A DNA stretch of 13,156 nucleotides, taken from assembly GCA_001805005.1 (NCBI GenBank), contig MHDO01000026.1, forward strand, positions 1,042-14,197, given 5' to 3'. Each line of letters begins with the position of its first letter. Positions within the stretch are counted from its first letter, which is position 1. Positions 1 to 6,362 of the stretch are shown here, piece after piece. The translations under genes and the position numbers were made by a program. The DNA is from Nitrospinae bacterium RIFCSPLOWO2_12_39_16. GTDB lineage: Bacteria; Nitrospinota; Nitrospinia; UBA9942. The notes under the pieces are model-generated. The model did not search any database. It saw only the letters and a program-made list of their open reading frames with translations, and was not told the origin of the DNA.

Positions 1-401
1 TTCCAAAAAGGCTTAAAACCATCCATGACGGTCTTACAGAAATAATAAAAAAATATTCACCCGATGTAGCATCAATAGAAAATCTCTTTTTTGCCGAGAA
101 CGCAAAAAGTGCCTTGAAACTCGGGCAGGTTAGAGGGGCAGCCATATTATCGGCGGCAAATCAGTCTATAGAAGTTGCAGAATATACGCCTTTAGAGATA
201 AAGCAGGCTATATCAGGCTACGGAAGGGCAGATAAGGGACAGATTCAAAACATGGTATCTATACTCTTAAACCTTAATGAAATCCCTAAACCCTTTGACG
301 CCTCAGATGCCCTTGCAATTGCAATATGCCATATAAATACTTCAGCATTGAAAATTAGACTAAAAAATGATTGCAACTATATCAGGAAAACTAACTCATA
401 A
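1..401 (+). CDS. ruvC: Holliday junction endonuclease RuvC, 3' part
   Basis: C-terminal part of the RuvC resolvase, which cuts Holliday junctions during recombinational repair together with RuvAB. The 5' end lies outside the window; the frame runs from base 3 to the TAA at 399-401 and gives about 132 residues. Visible family marks are the second catalytic acid in IENLFF, the KLGQVRGA segment, the YTPLEIKQAISGYGRADK segment, and the paired catalytic aspartates in PFDASDALAIAICH near the end. The first catalytic Asp of RuvC is N-terminal and not in view. The last 35 nt overlap the start of ruvA, which implies cotranscription. A TTG at 114 is internal to the frame, not the true start. Identification is secure. 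Confidence 0.95.
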   Translation, partial: PKRLKTIHDGLTEIIKKYSPDVASIENLFFAENAKSALKLGQVRGAAILSAANQSIEVAEYTPLEIKQAISGYGRADKGQIQNMVSILLNLNEIPKPFDASDALAIAICHINTSALKIRLKNDCNYIRKTNS

Positions 402-981
402 ATCACCCGAATTTCTAATTGTTGATGTCAATGGTATAGGCTACAGGGTTATCGCTCCCCTTACCACATATTACAAACTCCCTGATACTAACAATTCGGT
501 CTTTCTTTACACATATACCCATGTGAGAGAAGATGCCCTTATCCTTTTTGGATTTCTTACATATGAGGAAAAGGAGCTTTTTAAAAAACTTATAAGTGTA
601 TCACAGATAGGCCCAAAACTTGCGGTGAATATCCTCTCCGGAATAACTGCCAGAGAATTGAAGGAGGCAATAACAAGGAGTGATATAGTAAGATTGACCT
701 CAATCCCCGGAGTTGGGAGAAAGACTGCTGAAAGAATTGTATTAGAGCTCAAGGATAAGATAGATTTTATAGTTGAAGATACTCAGCCGTCAGCAGTTAA
801 CCGTCAGCTATCAGTCAGGAGAGACCCGCTTTTTGAAGACGCAGTATCAGCCTTGGTTAATCTTGGATACAAAAAGGGGATGGCAGAGGATGCCGTGAAA
901 CAGGTGAGAGGAAGGGAGGGAGAAAAAGCAGATATAGAGGGTTTAATAAAAAAATCATTAAAGGTATTGTCAAAATCATAA
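367..981 (+). CDS. ruvA: Holliday junction branch migration protein RuvA
   Basis: RuvA tetramers bind Holliday junctions and load the RuvB motor for branch migration. The protein has 204 residues, normal for the family. The N-terminal OB-fold starts with the canonical MIATISGKL and includes the acidic pin in THVREDALILFGF. Two helix-hairpin-helix motifs follow (SVSQIGPKLAVNIL and SIPGVGRKTAERIVLELKDK, about residues 78-132), then a linker and the C-terminal domain III (EDAVSALVNLGYKKGMAEDAV) that contacts RuvB. The ATG at 367 fits the family start although no Shine-Dalgarno is visible; it lies inside ruvC. The linker (about residues 140-150) is encoded by a heptamer-like repeat at 787-814. 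ruvB, often the next gene, is absent here. Confidence 0.96.
   Translation: MIATISGKLTHKSPEFLIVDVNGIGYRVIAPLTTYYKLPDTNNSVFLYTYTHVREDALILFGFLTYEEKELFKKLISVSQIGPKLAVNILSGITARELKEAITRSDIVRLTSIPGVGRKTAERIVLELKDKIDFIVEDTQPSAVNRQLSVRRDPLFEDAVSALVNLGYKKGMAEDAVKQVRGREGEKADIEGLIKKSLKVLSKS
787..814 (+). repeat. Heptamer-like repeat inside ruvA linker
   Basis: CCGTCAG at 787-793 recurs at 801-807. Between them is CAGTTAA, and CTATCAG follows, giving a 14-bp period (two 7-bp units) over 28 bp with TCAGG trailing. It encodes part of the linker between RuvA domains II and III, where length and sequence are tolerated. It resembles the 7-bp repeats at 1579-1606 and 8185-8280. Confidence 0.6.
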
Positions 982-1008
982 ATACGGATTACACGGATTA
1001 TACGAAAT
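982..1008 (+). repeat. Nonamer repeat after ruvA
   Basis: Three 9-bp units, ATACGGATT, ACACGGATT and ATACGAAAT, begin at the base after the ruvA stop. They fill most of the short gap before the amidohydrolase gene. A 9-bp-period repeat of different sequence sits just after the fumarase beta gene (10483-10509). Confidence 0.7.
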
Positions 1009-1044
1009 ATCAGTAGTAAAAAATTGAATTGTTCTTACTATCCT

Positions 1045-2322
1045 ATGTCTAAGCCCACCAAACGGAATATTAAAAAAATTAATGCAGATTGGGTATTGCC
1101 TATTACCTCTCCACCTATAAAAGATGGAATAGTTCTCACAGATGGCAAAGCCATAAAAGCTGTTGGGAGCGGTAAGGAACTATCAAAATTTCCCTATGAT
1201 GAAATAATTGACTGTTCAGGAAAAATAATCCTTCCGGGATTTGTCAATGCACATTCCCATTTAGAACTGACAGGCTTTAGAGGAAAAATTGAAAAGGGAC
1301 TCCCATTTACAGATTGGGCAAGAAAGGTTGTCTCCATCAGAAAGGATATAACTGAAAATGAAATTGCTACTGCTATTAAAGATGGAGTGGATGAACTTAT
1401 TTCATCTGGTGTTACAACTGTAGGGGATTTTTCTCAGACAGGGATTACGGCAAAAATATTAAATGAGAGGGGTTTAAGGGGAACTGTATTTCTGGAATTC
1501 TCAGGTTTCAATCCTGAACAAAAGGATGAAAAATTAAGACAGTTGAAGGAATTATTAAATTATGAAATTGATTCTAAACTCATCACTCATCACTCATCAC
1601 TCATCACTGTGAACTTTGGCATTGCCCCCCATGCCCCCTATTCTGTATCACCAGAGCTATTAAAAGAGAGTCATAATTTTGCACAAGAAAAGAGACTTCC
1701 ATTAGCAATACATATCTCCGAGATGTTAGAGGAGATAGAATTCATAAAAAACGGTTCTGGGGCAATGAAGGATTTATTGATAGATTTTGGTGTCTGGAAT
1801 GACAAATGGATGCCCCCACAGACCACACCTGTCCAATATCTGCAAAATATGGGAATACTAAAAGGGGCTATAGGAATTCACTTGAATATTGTAACTGAGG
1901 ATGACATTCGTATCTTAAAGGAAAATGATGTATCAGTAGTTTATTGTCCGGGGAGTAATAAGTGGTTTGGAAGGAATTGGAAATATCCTTTAAGGGAATT
2001 CTTAAATAACGATATAAATGTTGTCATTGGGACTGACAGCCTATTAAGTAATGAAAAATTAAATATGTTTTATGAGATGAGAGTTTTAAAGGAGAACTTC
2101 CCTGATTTAGAAAATGATATTATACTGAAAATGGCAACTGTGAATGGAGCAAAGGCAATAGGATTTGAAGGCGAGGCAGGAGAGATAGCAGTTGGCAGGA
2201 AGGCTGATATTATAGGGATAGATATAGAAGATAGTTCTTTTAATAACCCTATAGAGTATGTTATAAACAAGGCAGAAAAAGCATCGTTTAGTATGATAAA
2301 TGGGAAGGTTATTTATGAATGA
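1045..2322 (+). CDS. Amidohydrolase, SsnA/MtaD or aminodeoxyfutalosine deaminase-like
   Basis: A metal-dependent hydrolase of the amidohydrolase superfamily (cytosine deaminase/MtaD/SsnA branch), 425 residues from ATG 1045. The metal and catalytic set is complete: HxH in NAHSHLEL (H70, H72), HAPYSVSPELL (H196), HISE (H223, E226), GIHLN (H279) and GTDS (D331), followed by the SNEKLNMFYEM segment and the C-terminal GRKADI strand. Known relatives deaminate purine-type substrates such as methylthioadenosine, S-adenosylhomocysteine or aminodeoxyfutalosine (menaquinone synthesis). The substrate cannot be read from the sequence, so the deaminase role is inference. A TTG at 1024 would add seven residues; neither start has a Shine-Dalgarno. 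Residues 179-188 (LITHHSSLIT) come from four perfect CTCATCA heptamers. The 3' end overlaps pgi by 8 nt. Confidence 0.88.
   Translation: MSKPTKRNIKKINADWVLPITSPPIKDGIVLTDGKAIKAVGSGKELSKFPYDEIIDCSGKIILPGFVNAHSHLELTGFRGKIEKGLPFTDWARKVVSIRKDITENEIATAIKDGVDELISSGVTTVGDFSQTGITAKILNERGLRGTVFLEFSGFNPEQKDEKLRQLKELLNYEIDSKLITHHSSLITVNFGIAPHAPYSVSPELLKESHNFAQEKRLPLAIHISEMLEEIEFIKNGSGAMKDLLIDFGVWNDKWMPPQTTPVQYLQNMGILKGAIGIHLNIVTEDDIRILKENDVSVVYCPGSNKWFGRNWKYPLREFLNNDINVVIGTDSLLSNEKLNMFYEMRVLKENFPDLENDIILKMATVNGAKAIGFEGEAGEIAVGRKADIIGIDIEDSSFNNPIEYVINKAEKASFSMINGKVIYE
1579..1606 (+). repeat. CTCATCA x4 tandem heptamer in coding sequence
   Basis: Four perfect copies of CTCATCA (1579, 1586, 1593, 1600), followed by a partial CT. 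The array lies within the amidohydrolase frame and encodes LITHHSSLIT in a position that looks like a loop just before the strand VNFGIAPHAPYS. Because 7 is not a multiple of 3, gain or loss of one copy would shift the reading frame. Confidence 0.93.
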
Positions 2323-3649
2323 CAATATTACTATAAATTACTCAAATATGCTGTCTGATAAAATAGGCAAGGAACATGGATTTACTTTAGATGAACTTAA
2401 CTCCCTCCAGCCTCTTGCAAGTAAGACCCACAGTTCACTTAAAATTAAAAGGGAGAAAGGTGAACTCCCTTTTTTTGACCTGCCATATCAGGATGTAACA
2501 GGAATATTAAATTATGCAGAATATGTGAAGGATAAATTTGATAATTTTGTAGTGCTTGGCATCGGCGGCTCCGCCCTCGGGACAATTGCCCTCCAGACTG
2601 CATTGAATAACTCCCAGTATAATCTGTTGAGCAATGCCGAGCGGAAGGGATACCCAAGACTATTTGTTGCAGATAATATTGACCCTGTTCAGTTTGCCGA
2701 GATGTTATCTCTCTTTGATATGGATAAAACCATATTCAATGTGGTTACCAAATCGGGCGGCACTGCAGAGACGATGAGCCAGTTTATGATTATTTATGAC
2801 AGGTTGAAGAAATTGAAAGGGGACAGGTGGCAGGAAAATATTGTTGTTACCACAGACAGGGTTAAAGGGACTTTGAGGAAGATTGCTGATGAAATGGGTC
2901 TCAAGTCTTTTATTGTCCCTGACGGCGTTGGGGGGAGGTTCAGTGTCCTTACACCGGTAGGGCTTCTGCCTGCCGCAGTGGTTGGTATTGATATTAAGGG
3001 GCTCCTTAAAGGCTCTGCCCTCATGGATGAAAGGTGCAGGAAGGATTCTATTGTTGATAACCCTGCCTACCTTTACGCCTCAATGCTTTATTTGGCTGAT
3101 ACAAAAAAGAATAAAAAGATAACAATAATGCTCCCTTATTCCTATGCCCTTAAAGATATATCAGACTGGTTCAGACAGCTCTGGGCAGAGAGTCTCGGCA
3201 AAAAATACTCCCTTGATGGGAAAGTTATAAATGTCGGGCAGACACCTGTCAAGGCACTGGGTGTTACAGACCAGCATTCACAGATTCAACTATATGTTGA
3301 GGGACCTTATGATAAGGTTGTTACATTTTTAAAGGTTGAAAAGTTCAGGGGAAAGGCAGTTATGCCTGATGTCTTCAAGGATAGGGCTGAAATTTCTTAT
3401 TTATGCGGACATACCTTAAATGAATTGATAAATATAGAAATGGAAGGGACTGAATATGCCCTCACAAAAAATAACCGCCCAAACTGCACAATTACCTTTC
3501 CAGAGGTAAATCCATCAACCATAGGGCAGATTATGTATATGCTTGAAGTAAGCACTGCCTTTGCGGGCGGTCTTTACAACATAGACCCATTTGACCAGCC
3601 GGGGGTGGAGGATGGGAAGAAATATGCAGTTGAGGCACTTAAAAGATAG
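2315..3649 (+). CDS. pgi: Glucose-6-phosphate isomerase
   Basis: Interconverts glucose-6-phosphate and fructose-6-phosphate in glycolysis/gluconeogenesis in the cytoplasm. It has 444 residues from ATG 2315, the length of the short Bacillus-type enzymes. Features in order: the SIS sugar-phosphate site VVLGIGGSALG (79-89), TKSGGTAET (145-153), PGI signature 1 DGVGGRFSVLTPVG (203-216), the catalytic Glu in WAESLGK (E292), the catalytic His in DQHSQ (H321), and PGI signature 2 GLYNIDPFDQPGVEDGK (419-435), ending at the active-site Lys. GGAAGG at 2303-2308 is well placed for 2315; an in-frame ATG at 2300 would lie ahead of this site and is rejected. The overlap with the amidohydrolase stop suggests translational coupling. 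Complete, with no anomaly. Confidence 0.97.
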   Translation: MNDNITINYSNMLSDKIGKEHGFTLDELNSLQPLASKTHSSLKIKREKGELPFFDLPYQDVTGILNYAEYVKDKFDNFVVLGIGGSALGTIALQTALNNSQYNLLSNAERKGYPRLFVADNIDPVQFAEMLSLFDMDKTIFNVVTKSGGTAETMSQFMIIYDRLKKLKGDRWQENIVVTTDRVKGTLRKIADEMGLKSFIVPDGVGGRFSVLTPVGLLPAAVVGIDIKGLLKGSALMDERCRKDSIVDNPAYLYASMLYLADTKKNKKITIMLPYSYALKDISDWFRQLWAESLGKKYSLDGKVINVGQTPVKALGVTDQHSQIQLYVEGPYDKVVTFLKVEKFRGKAVMPDVFKDRAEISYLCGHTLNELINIEMEGTEYALTKNNRPNCTITFPEVNPSTIGQIMYMLEVSTAFAGGLYNIDPFDQPGVEDGKKYAVEALKR

Positions 3650-3668
3650 TGAGCTTATAGTGAGCTTA
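3647..3668 (+). repeat. 11-bp tandem duplication at the pgi stop
   Basis: TAGTGAGCTTA occurs twice back to back (3647-3657 and 3658-3668). The first copy contains the pgi TAG stop. It lies at the left boundary of the toxin-antitoxin unit and could be an insertion scar or a plain slippage duplication. Confidence 0.8.
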
Positions 3669-3671
3669 TAA

Positions 3672-3707
3672 TTGACAATGTAAGTATTTGTGGCTACAAT
3701 AGCTACA
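3672..3707 (+). promoter_or_regulatory. Promoter and operator of the Phd/PIN toxin-antitoxin pair
   Basis: TTGACA at 3672-3677 and TACAAT at 3695-3700 are separated by exactly 17 bp, a near-consensus sigma-70 promoter. An imperfect inverted repeat, TGTGGCTA (3689-3696) and TAGCTACA (3700-3707), 7 of 8 positions matching with a 3-bp spacer, covers the -10 box. It is the expected position for autorepression by the antitoxin. The ribosome binding site GGAGGT follows at 3709-3714. Confidence 0.82.
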
Positions 3708-3718
3708 TGGAGGTATAA

Positions 3719-4006
3719 ATGCAACTGGTTGGTATAAGAGAACTTAAAAATCGCTTAACATATTTCCTTTCCTTGATAAGTAAGGGGGAAAATGTAGTTG
3801 TAACAGACCGTGGAAATCCTGTAGCAATTTTTCACTCTCTTGACAAGACAGAGATAAGTGCCACACCAGAAGAAAAGCTTGCGGTCCTGGCAAAGCAGGG
3901 TAAGGTTAAGCTCCCATTGAAGAAGCGGAAGATTGATATGGCAACCAGGTCAATTGCTGCCAGAGGTAAACCCCTATCAAAAATAGTAATTGAGGAGAGA
4001 CGTTGA
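3719..4006 (+). CDS. Phd/YefM-family antitoxin
   Basis: A 95-residue DNA-binding antitoxin expected to neutralise the downstream PIN toxin and to repress their common promoter. The N-terminal Phd/YefM fold is recognisable in VGIRELKNRLTYFLSLISKG and VVVTDRGNPVAIF (residues 4-38). The C-terminal half is basic and of the kind that becomes ordered on toxin binding (KVKLPLKKRKIDMATRSIAARGKPLSKIV). GGAGGT at 3709-3714 supports ATG 3719. Its TGA stop overlaps the TTG start of the toxin by 3 nt, the usual coupling for such pairs. The family is clear; the exact subfamily is not. Confidence 0.9.
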   Translation: MQLVGIRELKNRLTYFLSLISKGENVVVTDRGNPVAIFHSLDKTEISATPEEKLAVLAKQGKVKLPLKKRKIDMATRSIAARGKPLSKIVIEERR

Positions 4007-4440
4007 TTTACTTTGATACAAGCGGCGCCCTTGTTAAAAAGTATATAAGTGAAATTGGAACTGACAAAGTAAGGGCACTGCTTAATAAAGAAAAAAGAAT
4101 TTTTAGCTCTAAAATTACCTATGCCGAGGTTTGTGCATCCTTTGCAAGAAAACACCGCGATAATGAAATAGAAAAACGACACTATCAGAGGATATGGAGG
4201 AGTTTTATCAATGATTGGGAAGCAATAATTTTAATAGAAGTTCAGGAAGAATTATTTCCCCTGATTCGTAGATTAGTTGAGAGTTATCCTTTGCGTGGTG
4301 CGGATGCAATCCATCTGTCTTCAGCAATATGGATAGGAGAGAAAATAGGTCAATCATTAACTTTTGCAGCCTCTGATAATGCTCTATTAAGTGCTGCCAG
4401 AAATGAAGGGCTTGTGGTTATAAATCCCGAAGATGATTGA
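4003..4440 (+). CDS. PIN-domain ribonuclease toxin, VapC-like
   Basis: A PIN-domain endoribonuclease, toxin partner of the preceding antitoxin. VapC relatives cleave tRNA or rRNA; the target here is unknown. The 145 residues carry the four conserved acids: D5 in MIYFDTSGALVK, E42 in TYAEV, D101 in GADAIHLSSA and D125 in AASDNALLSAA, so it looks active. The start is TTG at 4003, supported by GAGGAGAG at 3992-3999 and by the family start IYFDTSALVK; it overlaps the antitoxin stop. The following bases also read ATGATTGAAATA from 4433, but only 18 codons long, so no third gene is proposed. Confidence 0.91.
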   Translation: MIYFDTSGALVKKYISEIGTDKVRALLNKEKRIFSSKITYAEVCASFARKHRDNEIEKRHYQRIWRSFINDWEAIILIEVQEELFPLIRRLVESYPLRGADAIHLSSAIWIGEKIGQSLTFAASDNALLSAARNEGLVVINPEDD

Positions 4441-4597
4441 AATAACAGCAGAGACTTTCATGAAAAGCCTTAGGAAGGTTTTGAAATAAAGATTACAAGG
4501 TTAATCATGGGCAGGAGAGAAAAAATGCAGAGCTTTTTATGGATATAAGATTGAATACTGCAAAGAAAAAACAGAGTTATTATAATCAAAAAGAGGC
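4441..4597. other. Intergenic spacer between PIN toxin and zinc-ribbon gene
   Basis: No gene is supported here. AAAAGCCTT and AAGGTTTT (about 4459-4478) can form an imperfect hairpin with a bulged G, but no T-run follows, so it is a weak terminator candidate. A TATAAT at 4581-4586 lies just 12 nt before the ATG at 4598 with no convincing -35 at 17 bp. If used, the zinc-ribbon transcript would be nearly leaderless. Confidence 0.4.
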
Positions 4598-4915
4598 ATG
4601 ATAGAAATACAAGGAATTATAATTTGTCCATATTGTCAGAAAAACTTGAATGAAAAATACTATTGTATTGATTGCCAAATGGATTTCAGCACAGAGGTTG
4701 AGTTTGGTAAAGATGGGACACTTCCTGATTATCAAATTGCGCAGCAGGACAATATAAATAATGCTTGTTTTAATCTGCTGAAAATATTTTCTCCTAACTG
4801 TGATTGGGACATTAAGCAAATAAGCATAATCAGGAATGCATTAATTGATGTTCTAATTACAGACTATGGAAAAAAGGAGTACGACCTTTATCCGTGGTTG
4901 TTGGAATCTGAATAA
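4598..4915 (+). CDS. Small zinc-ribbon hypothetical protein
   Basis: Not recognised as a named family. The 105-residue product opens with a four-cysteine ribbon, CPYC-x9-CIDC (from IIICPYCQKNLNEKYYCIDC), the spacing of a zinc ribbon. A hydrophobic/polar C-terminal half follows, ending in DYGKKEYDLYPWLLES, without membrane segments. GAGG at 4592-4595 precedes the ATG closely. The gene is convergent with the nuclease gene, with only 2 bp between stop codons, so the two may have been acquired together or may regulate each other by antisense overlap. A role as a small nucleic-acid-binding or substrate-binding adaptor is only a guess from the ribbon. Confidence 0.75.
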   Translation: MIEIQGIIICPYCQKNLNEKYYCIDCQMDFSTEVEFGKDGTLPDYQIAQQDNINNACFNLLKIFSPNCDWDIKQISIIRNALIDVLITDYGKKEYDLYPWLLESE

Positions 4916-4917
4916 GT

Positions 4918-5952
4918 TTATACCAAAGTATTTTTAGAAAATATCATTTCTGATGATCTGCGCATTTGTAAATAAATCAATGCCTTTTCTCCGTCTGGCG
5001 TTAGAAGTACTTCATTTGCAAATAAAGACAAAAATCCAATCTGTATAGCATAGCTTAAGAACATTTTACACGCATCTGATTTTGCTTTTTTGCCCCAGTC
5101 TTTTTCCCGTCCAGCGATCAAAGAAAAAACACTTGGCAAATGGGAAAAATGAATTGGATATTGGTTACGTGATAAGACAAAAACAGCTTCCATCAAAGAA
5201 TAAATGCCAAATATCGTTGGACTTGAGAATGGTTCCTTAAGGACAATTTCTTGTAATAATCTTGCTTGTTCATTTGATAATCTATCCTCCATATACTTAT
5301 CCCTTAACCCGACATATTGATTACCAATACTGGTAAGATTATATAGACTGTTTTCTTTGAAAACCAAATTTAGATCTTCAGCTATTGCCAAATAACTGTT
5401 AATGGTACTCTGCGATAAATAAACAGCTTGAGATAAGGAATTGGCACTTAATGGTTCATTGTTAATTTGATATAAAAGGCGATGCAACAGACCAAGTCTC
5501 CAAAGCCCATGGTTTATAGGTTTTATCTTTGAGCCATAAGTAACGATACCTGAACGATGATAAAACATTTCTAATACTTCTCTTGGTGAGTATGCGATAG
5601 GTTCCACATCTTCAGTGGCGCAATCATTAACCGCATTCCTTGTAAAGTCTACACAAAGTAAAATTGCTCTGATATGTCCATTTATCAAACTCTTTCTTTC
5701 CTGTAATGTTATTAATTCGTTGCGATATGAAATAATTTGCTTCAAAAAGTCTTTTTTAAAAGCTTCTACTTTAAGCTCAATTAAAGCCAATCTATCCATG
5801 TCCATAAAAAGCATATCCAGTCTGTGCCCAGACGGCAATATTTTTTGACGACTTATTAACGATAGCTCACCAGTATTTTTTATTAATTGTCTTGTTATAT
5901 CTAAATGACGGCATAAGACATCTTCAATTTGAGATTCTCTTATTTGTAACAT
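4918..5952 (-). CDS. NucS/DUF91-like PD-(D/E)XK nuclease with winged-helix region
   Basis: Predicted DNA endonuclease fused to a DNA-binding-like region, 344 residues. The N-terminal part has the nuclease core: E10, D46 in GHRLDML, E59-L-K61 in LALIELKV, then Q72 and Y76 in KQIISY. This is the D...(D/E)xK...QxxxY layout of the NucS/EndoMS nuclease domain and of many restriction-type enzymes. Residues about 165-215 (PLSANSLSQAVYLSQSTINSYLAIAEDLNLV) look like a winged helix, and the remainder is helical and unassigned. ATG 5952 is chosen over the one at 5973 because GGAGG at 5957-5962 sits 5 nt upstream. CGN arginine codons are common (about 8 of 21 by hand count) against about 1 of 20 in pepA, suggesting horizontal transfer. 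It lies 48 bp behind the XRE gene, probably cotranscribed. Restriction, repair or another defence role is inference; no methyltransferase is near. Confidence 0.82.
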   Translation of the reverse strand: MLQIRESQIEDVLCRHLDITRQLIKNTGELSLISRQKILPSGHRLDMLFMDMDRLALIELKVEAFKKDFLKQIISYRNELITLQERKSLINGHIRAILLCVDFTRNAVNDCATEDVEPIAYSPREVLEMFYHRSGIVTYGSKIKPINHGLWRLGLLHRLLYQINNEPLSANSLSQAVYLSQSTINSYLAIAEDLNLVFKENSLYNLTSIGNQYVGLRDKYMEDRLSNEQARLLQEIVLKEPFSSPTIFGIYSLMEAVFVLSRNQYPIHFSHLPSVFSLIAGREKDWGKKAKSDACKMFLSYAIQIGFLSLFANEVLLTPDGEKALIYLQMRRSSEMIFSKNTLV

Positions 5953-6000
5953 ATGTCCCTCCAATTTGCACACTTAACAATGGGCATCGAATAATACAGG

Positions 6001-6222
6001 TTATTTGATAAAAAACAAAAGTGATTTCTTATATATTTTTGCAAATCTATTTAATTCTGTAACATCTAATCTTCTTTCTCCAGACTCACATTTTGATATA
6101 TACGACTGAGGCTTACCAATTAATCTTGTAACATCTTTTTGTGTTAAGCCTGACTCTATACGTGCATTCTTAAGTTGAGTCAAAACAAATCTGTATTCTT
6201 TTGAGTAAATGCTCTTGCTCAT
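6001..6222 (-). CDS. XRE-family helix-turn-helix regulator
   Basis: A 73-residue single-domain Cro/C1-type repressor. The helix-turn-helix lies at about residues 25-60: SGLTQKDVTRLIGKPQSYISKCESGERRLDV, with the recognition helix in QSYISKCESG. It resembles controller (C) proteins of restriction systems and regulators beside toxin or phage-type genes. It probably controls its own operon with the nuclease, because a 34-bp palindrome lies just upstream and covers the promoter. No Shine-Dalgarno precedes the ATG and the -10 box lies about 10 nt away, so the transcript is probably leaderless or nearly so. Confidence in the family is high; the regulated genes are inferred from position. Confidence 0.9.
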   Translation of the reverse strand: MSKSIYSKEYRFVLTQLKNARIESGLTQKDVTRLIGKPQSYISKCESGERRLDVTELNRFAKIYKKSLLFFIK

Positions 6223-6228
6223 AATGCC

Positions 6229-6260
6229 AGTATAATATATCCTAAATTGGAATATCCCAA
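6229..6260 (-). promoter_or_regulatory. XRE-nuclease promoter, nearly leaderless
   Basis: On the minus strand TTGGGA (6255-6260) and TATTAT (6232-6237) are spaced 17 bp. An overlapping alternative -10 is TATACT (6229-6234). Initiation would fall at about 6222-6226, at or a few bases ahead of the ATG (6222), leaving no room for a ribosome binding site. Confidence 0.65.
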
Positions 6261-6270
6261 ATTAGGATAT
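6237..6270. promoter_or_regulatory. 34-bp palindromic operator upstream of XRE gene
   Basis: Two 14-bp arms, ATATCCTAAATTGG (6237-6250) and CCAAATTAGGATAT (6257-6270), match at 13 of 14 positions as an inverted repeat with the 6-bp centre AATATC. It covers the -35 and spacer of the XRE promoter and is 40 bp ahead of the divergent plus-strand promoter. Most likely the binding site of the XRE protein as a dimer or pair of dimers. Confidence 0.85.
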
Positions 6271-6309
6271 AAAATCCGCTTAAGGGTGCAAAGAGTATAG
6301 AACTGAATA

Positions 6310-6338
6310 TTGACTTAGGCAGCATAATGTTCTATATT
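6310..6338 (+). promoter_or_regulatory. Promoter of the divergent small gene
   Basis: TTGACT (6310-6315) and TATATT (6333-6338) with a 17-bp spacer form a good sigma-70-type promoter. It reads toward AGGAGGG at 6346-6352 and ATG 6363. Confidence 0.7.
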
Positions 6339-6362
6339 TTCGCTCAGGAGGGTAAATCAAAA

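Noticed and set aside
367..2322. A possible ruvB hidden or broken downstream of ruvA.
   Set aside because: No Walker motifs or RuvB-like segments occur in any frame I read. The next gene is plainly an amidohydrolase, so ruvB is simply elsewhere or absent.
4459..4478. A hairpin AAAAGCCTT/AAGGTTTT after the PIN toxin as a terminator.
   Set aside because: The stem has a bulge and a 3-nt loop and no following T-run, so a terminator call is not supported.
4433..4489. A short frame (MIEITAETFMKSLRKVLK) starting at the end of the PIN toxin gene.
   Set aside because: Only 18 codons with no family signal. It may be a remnant, but nothing supports a functional gene.
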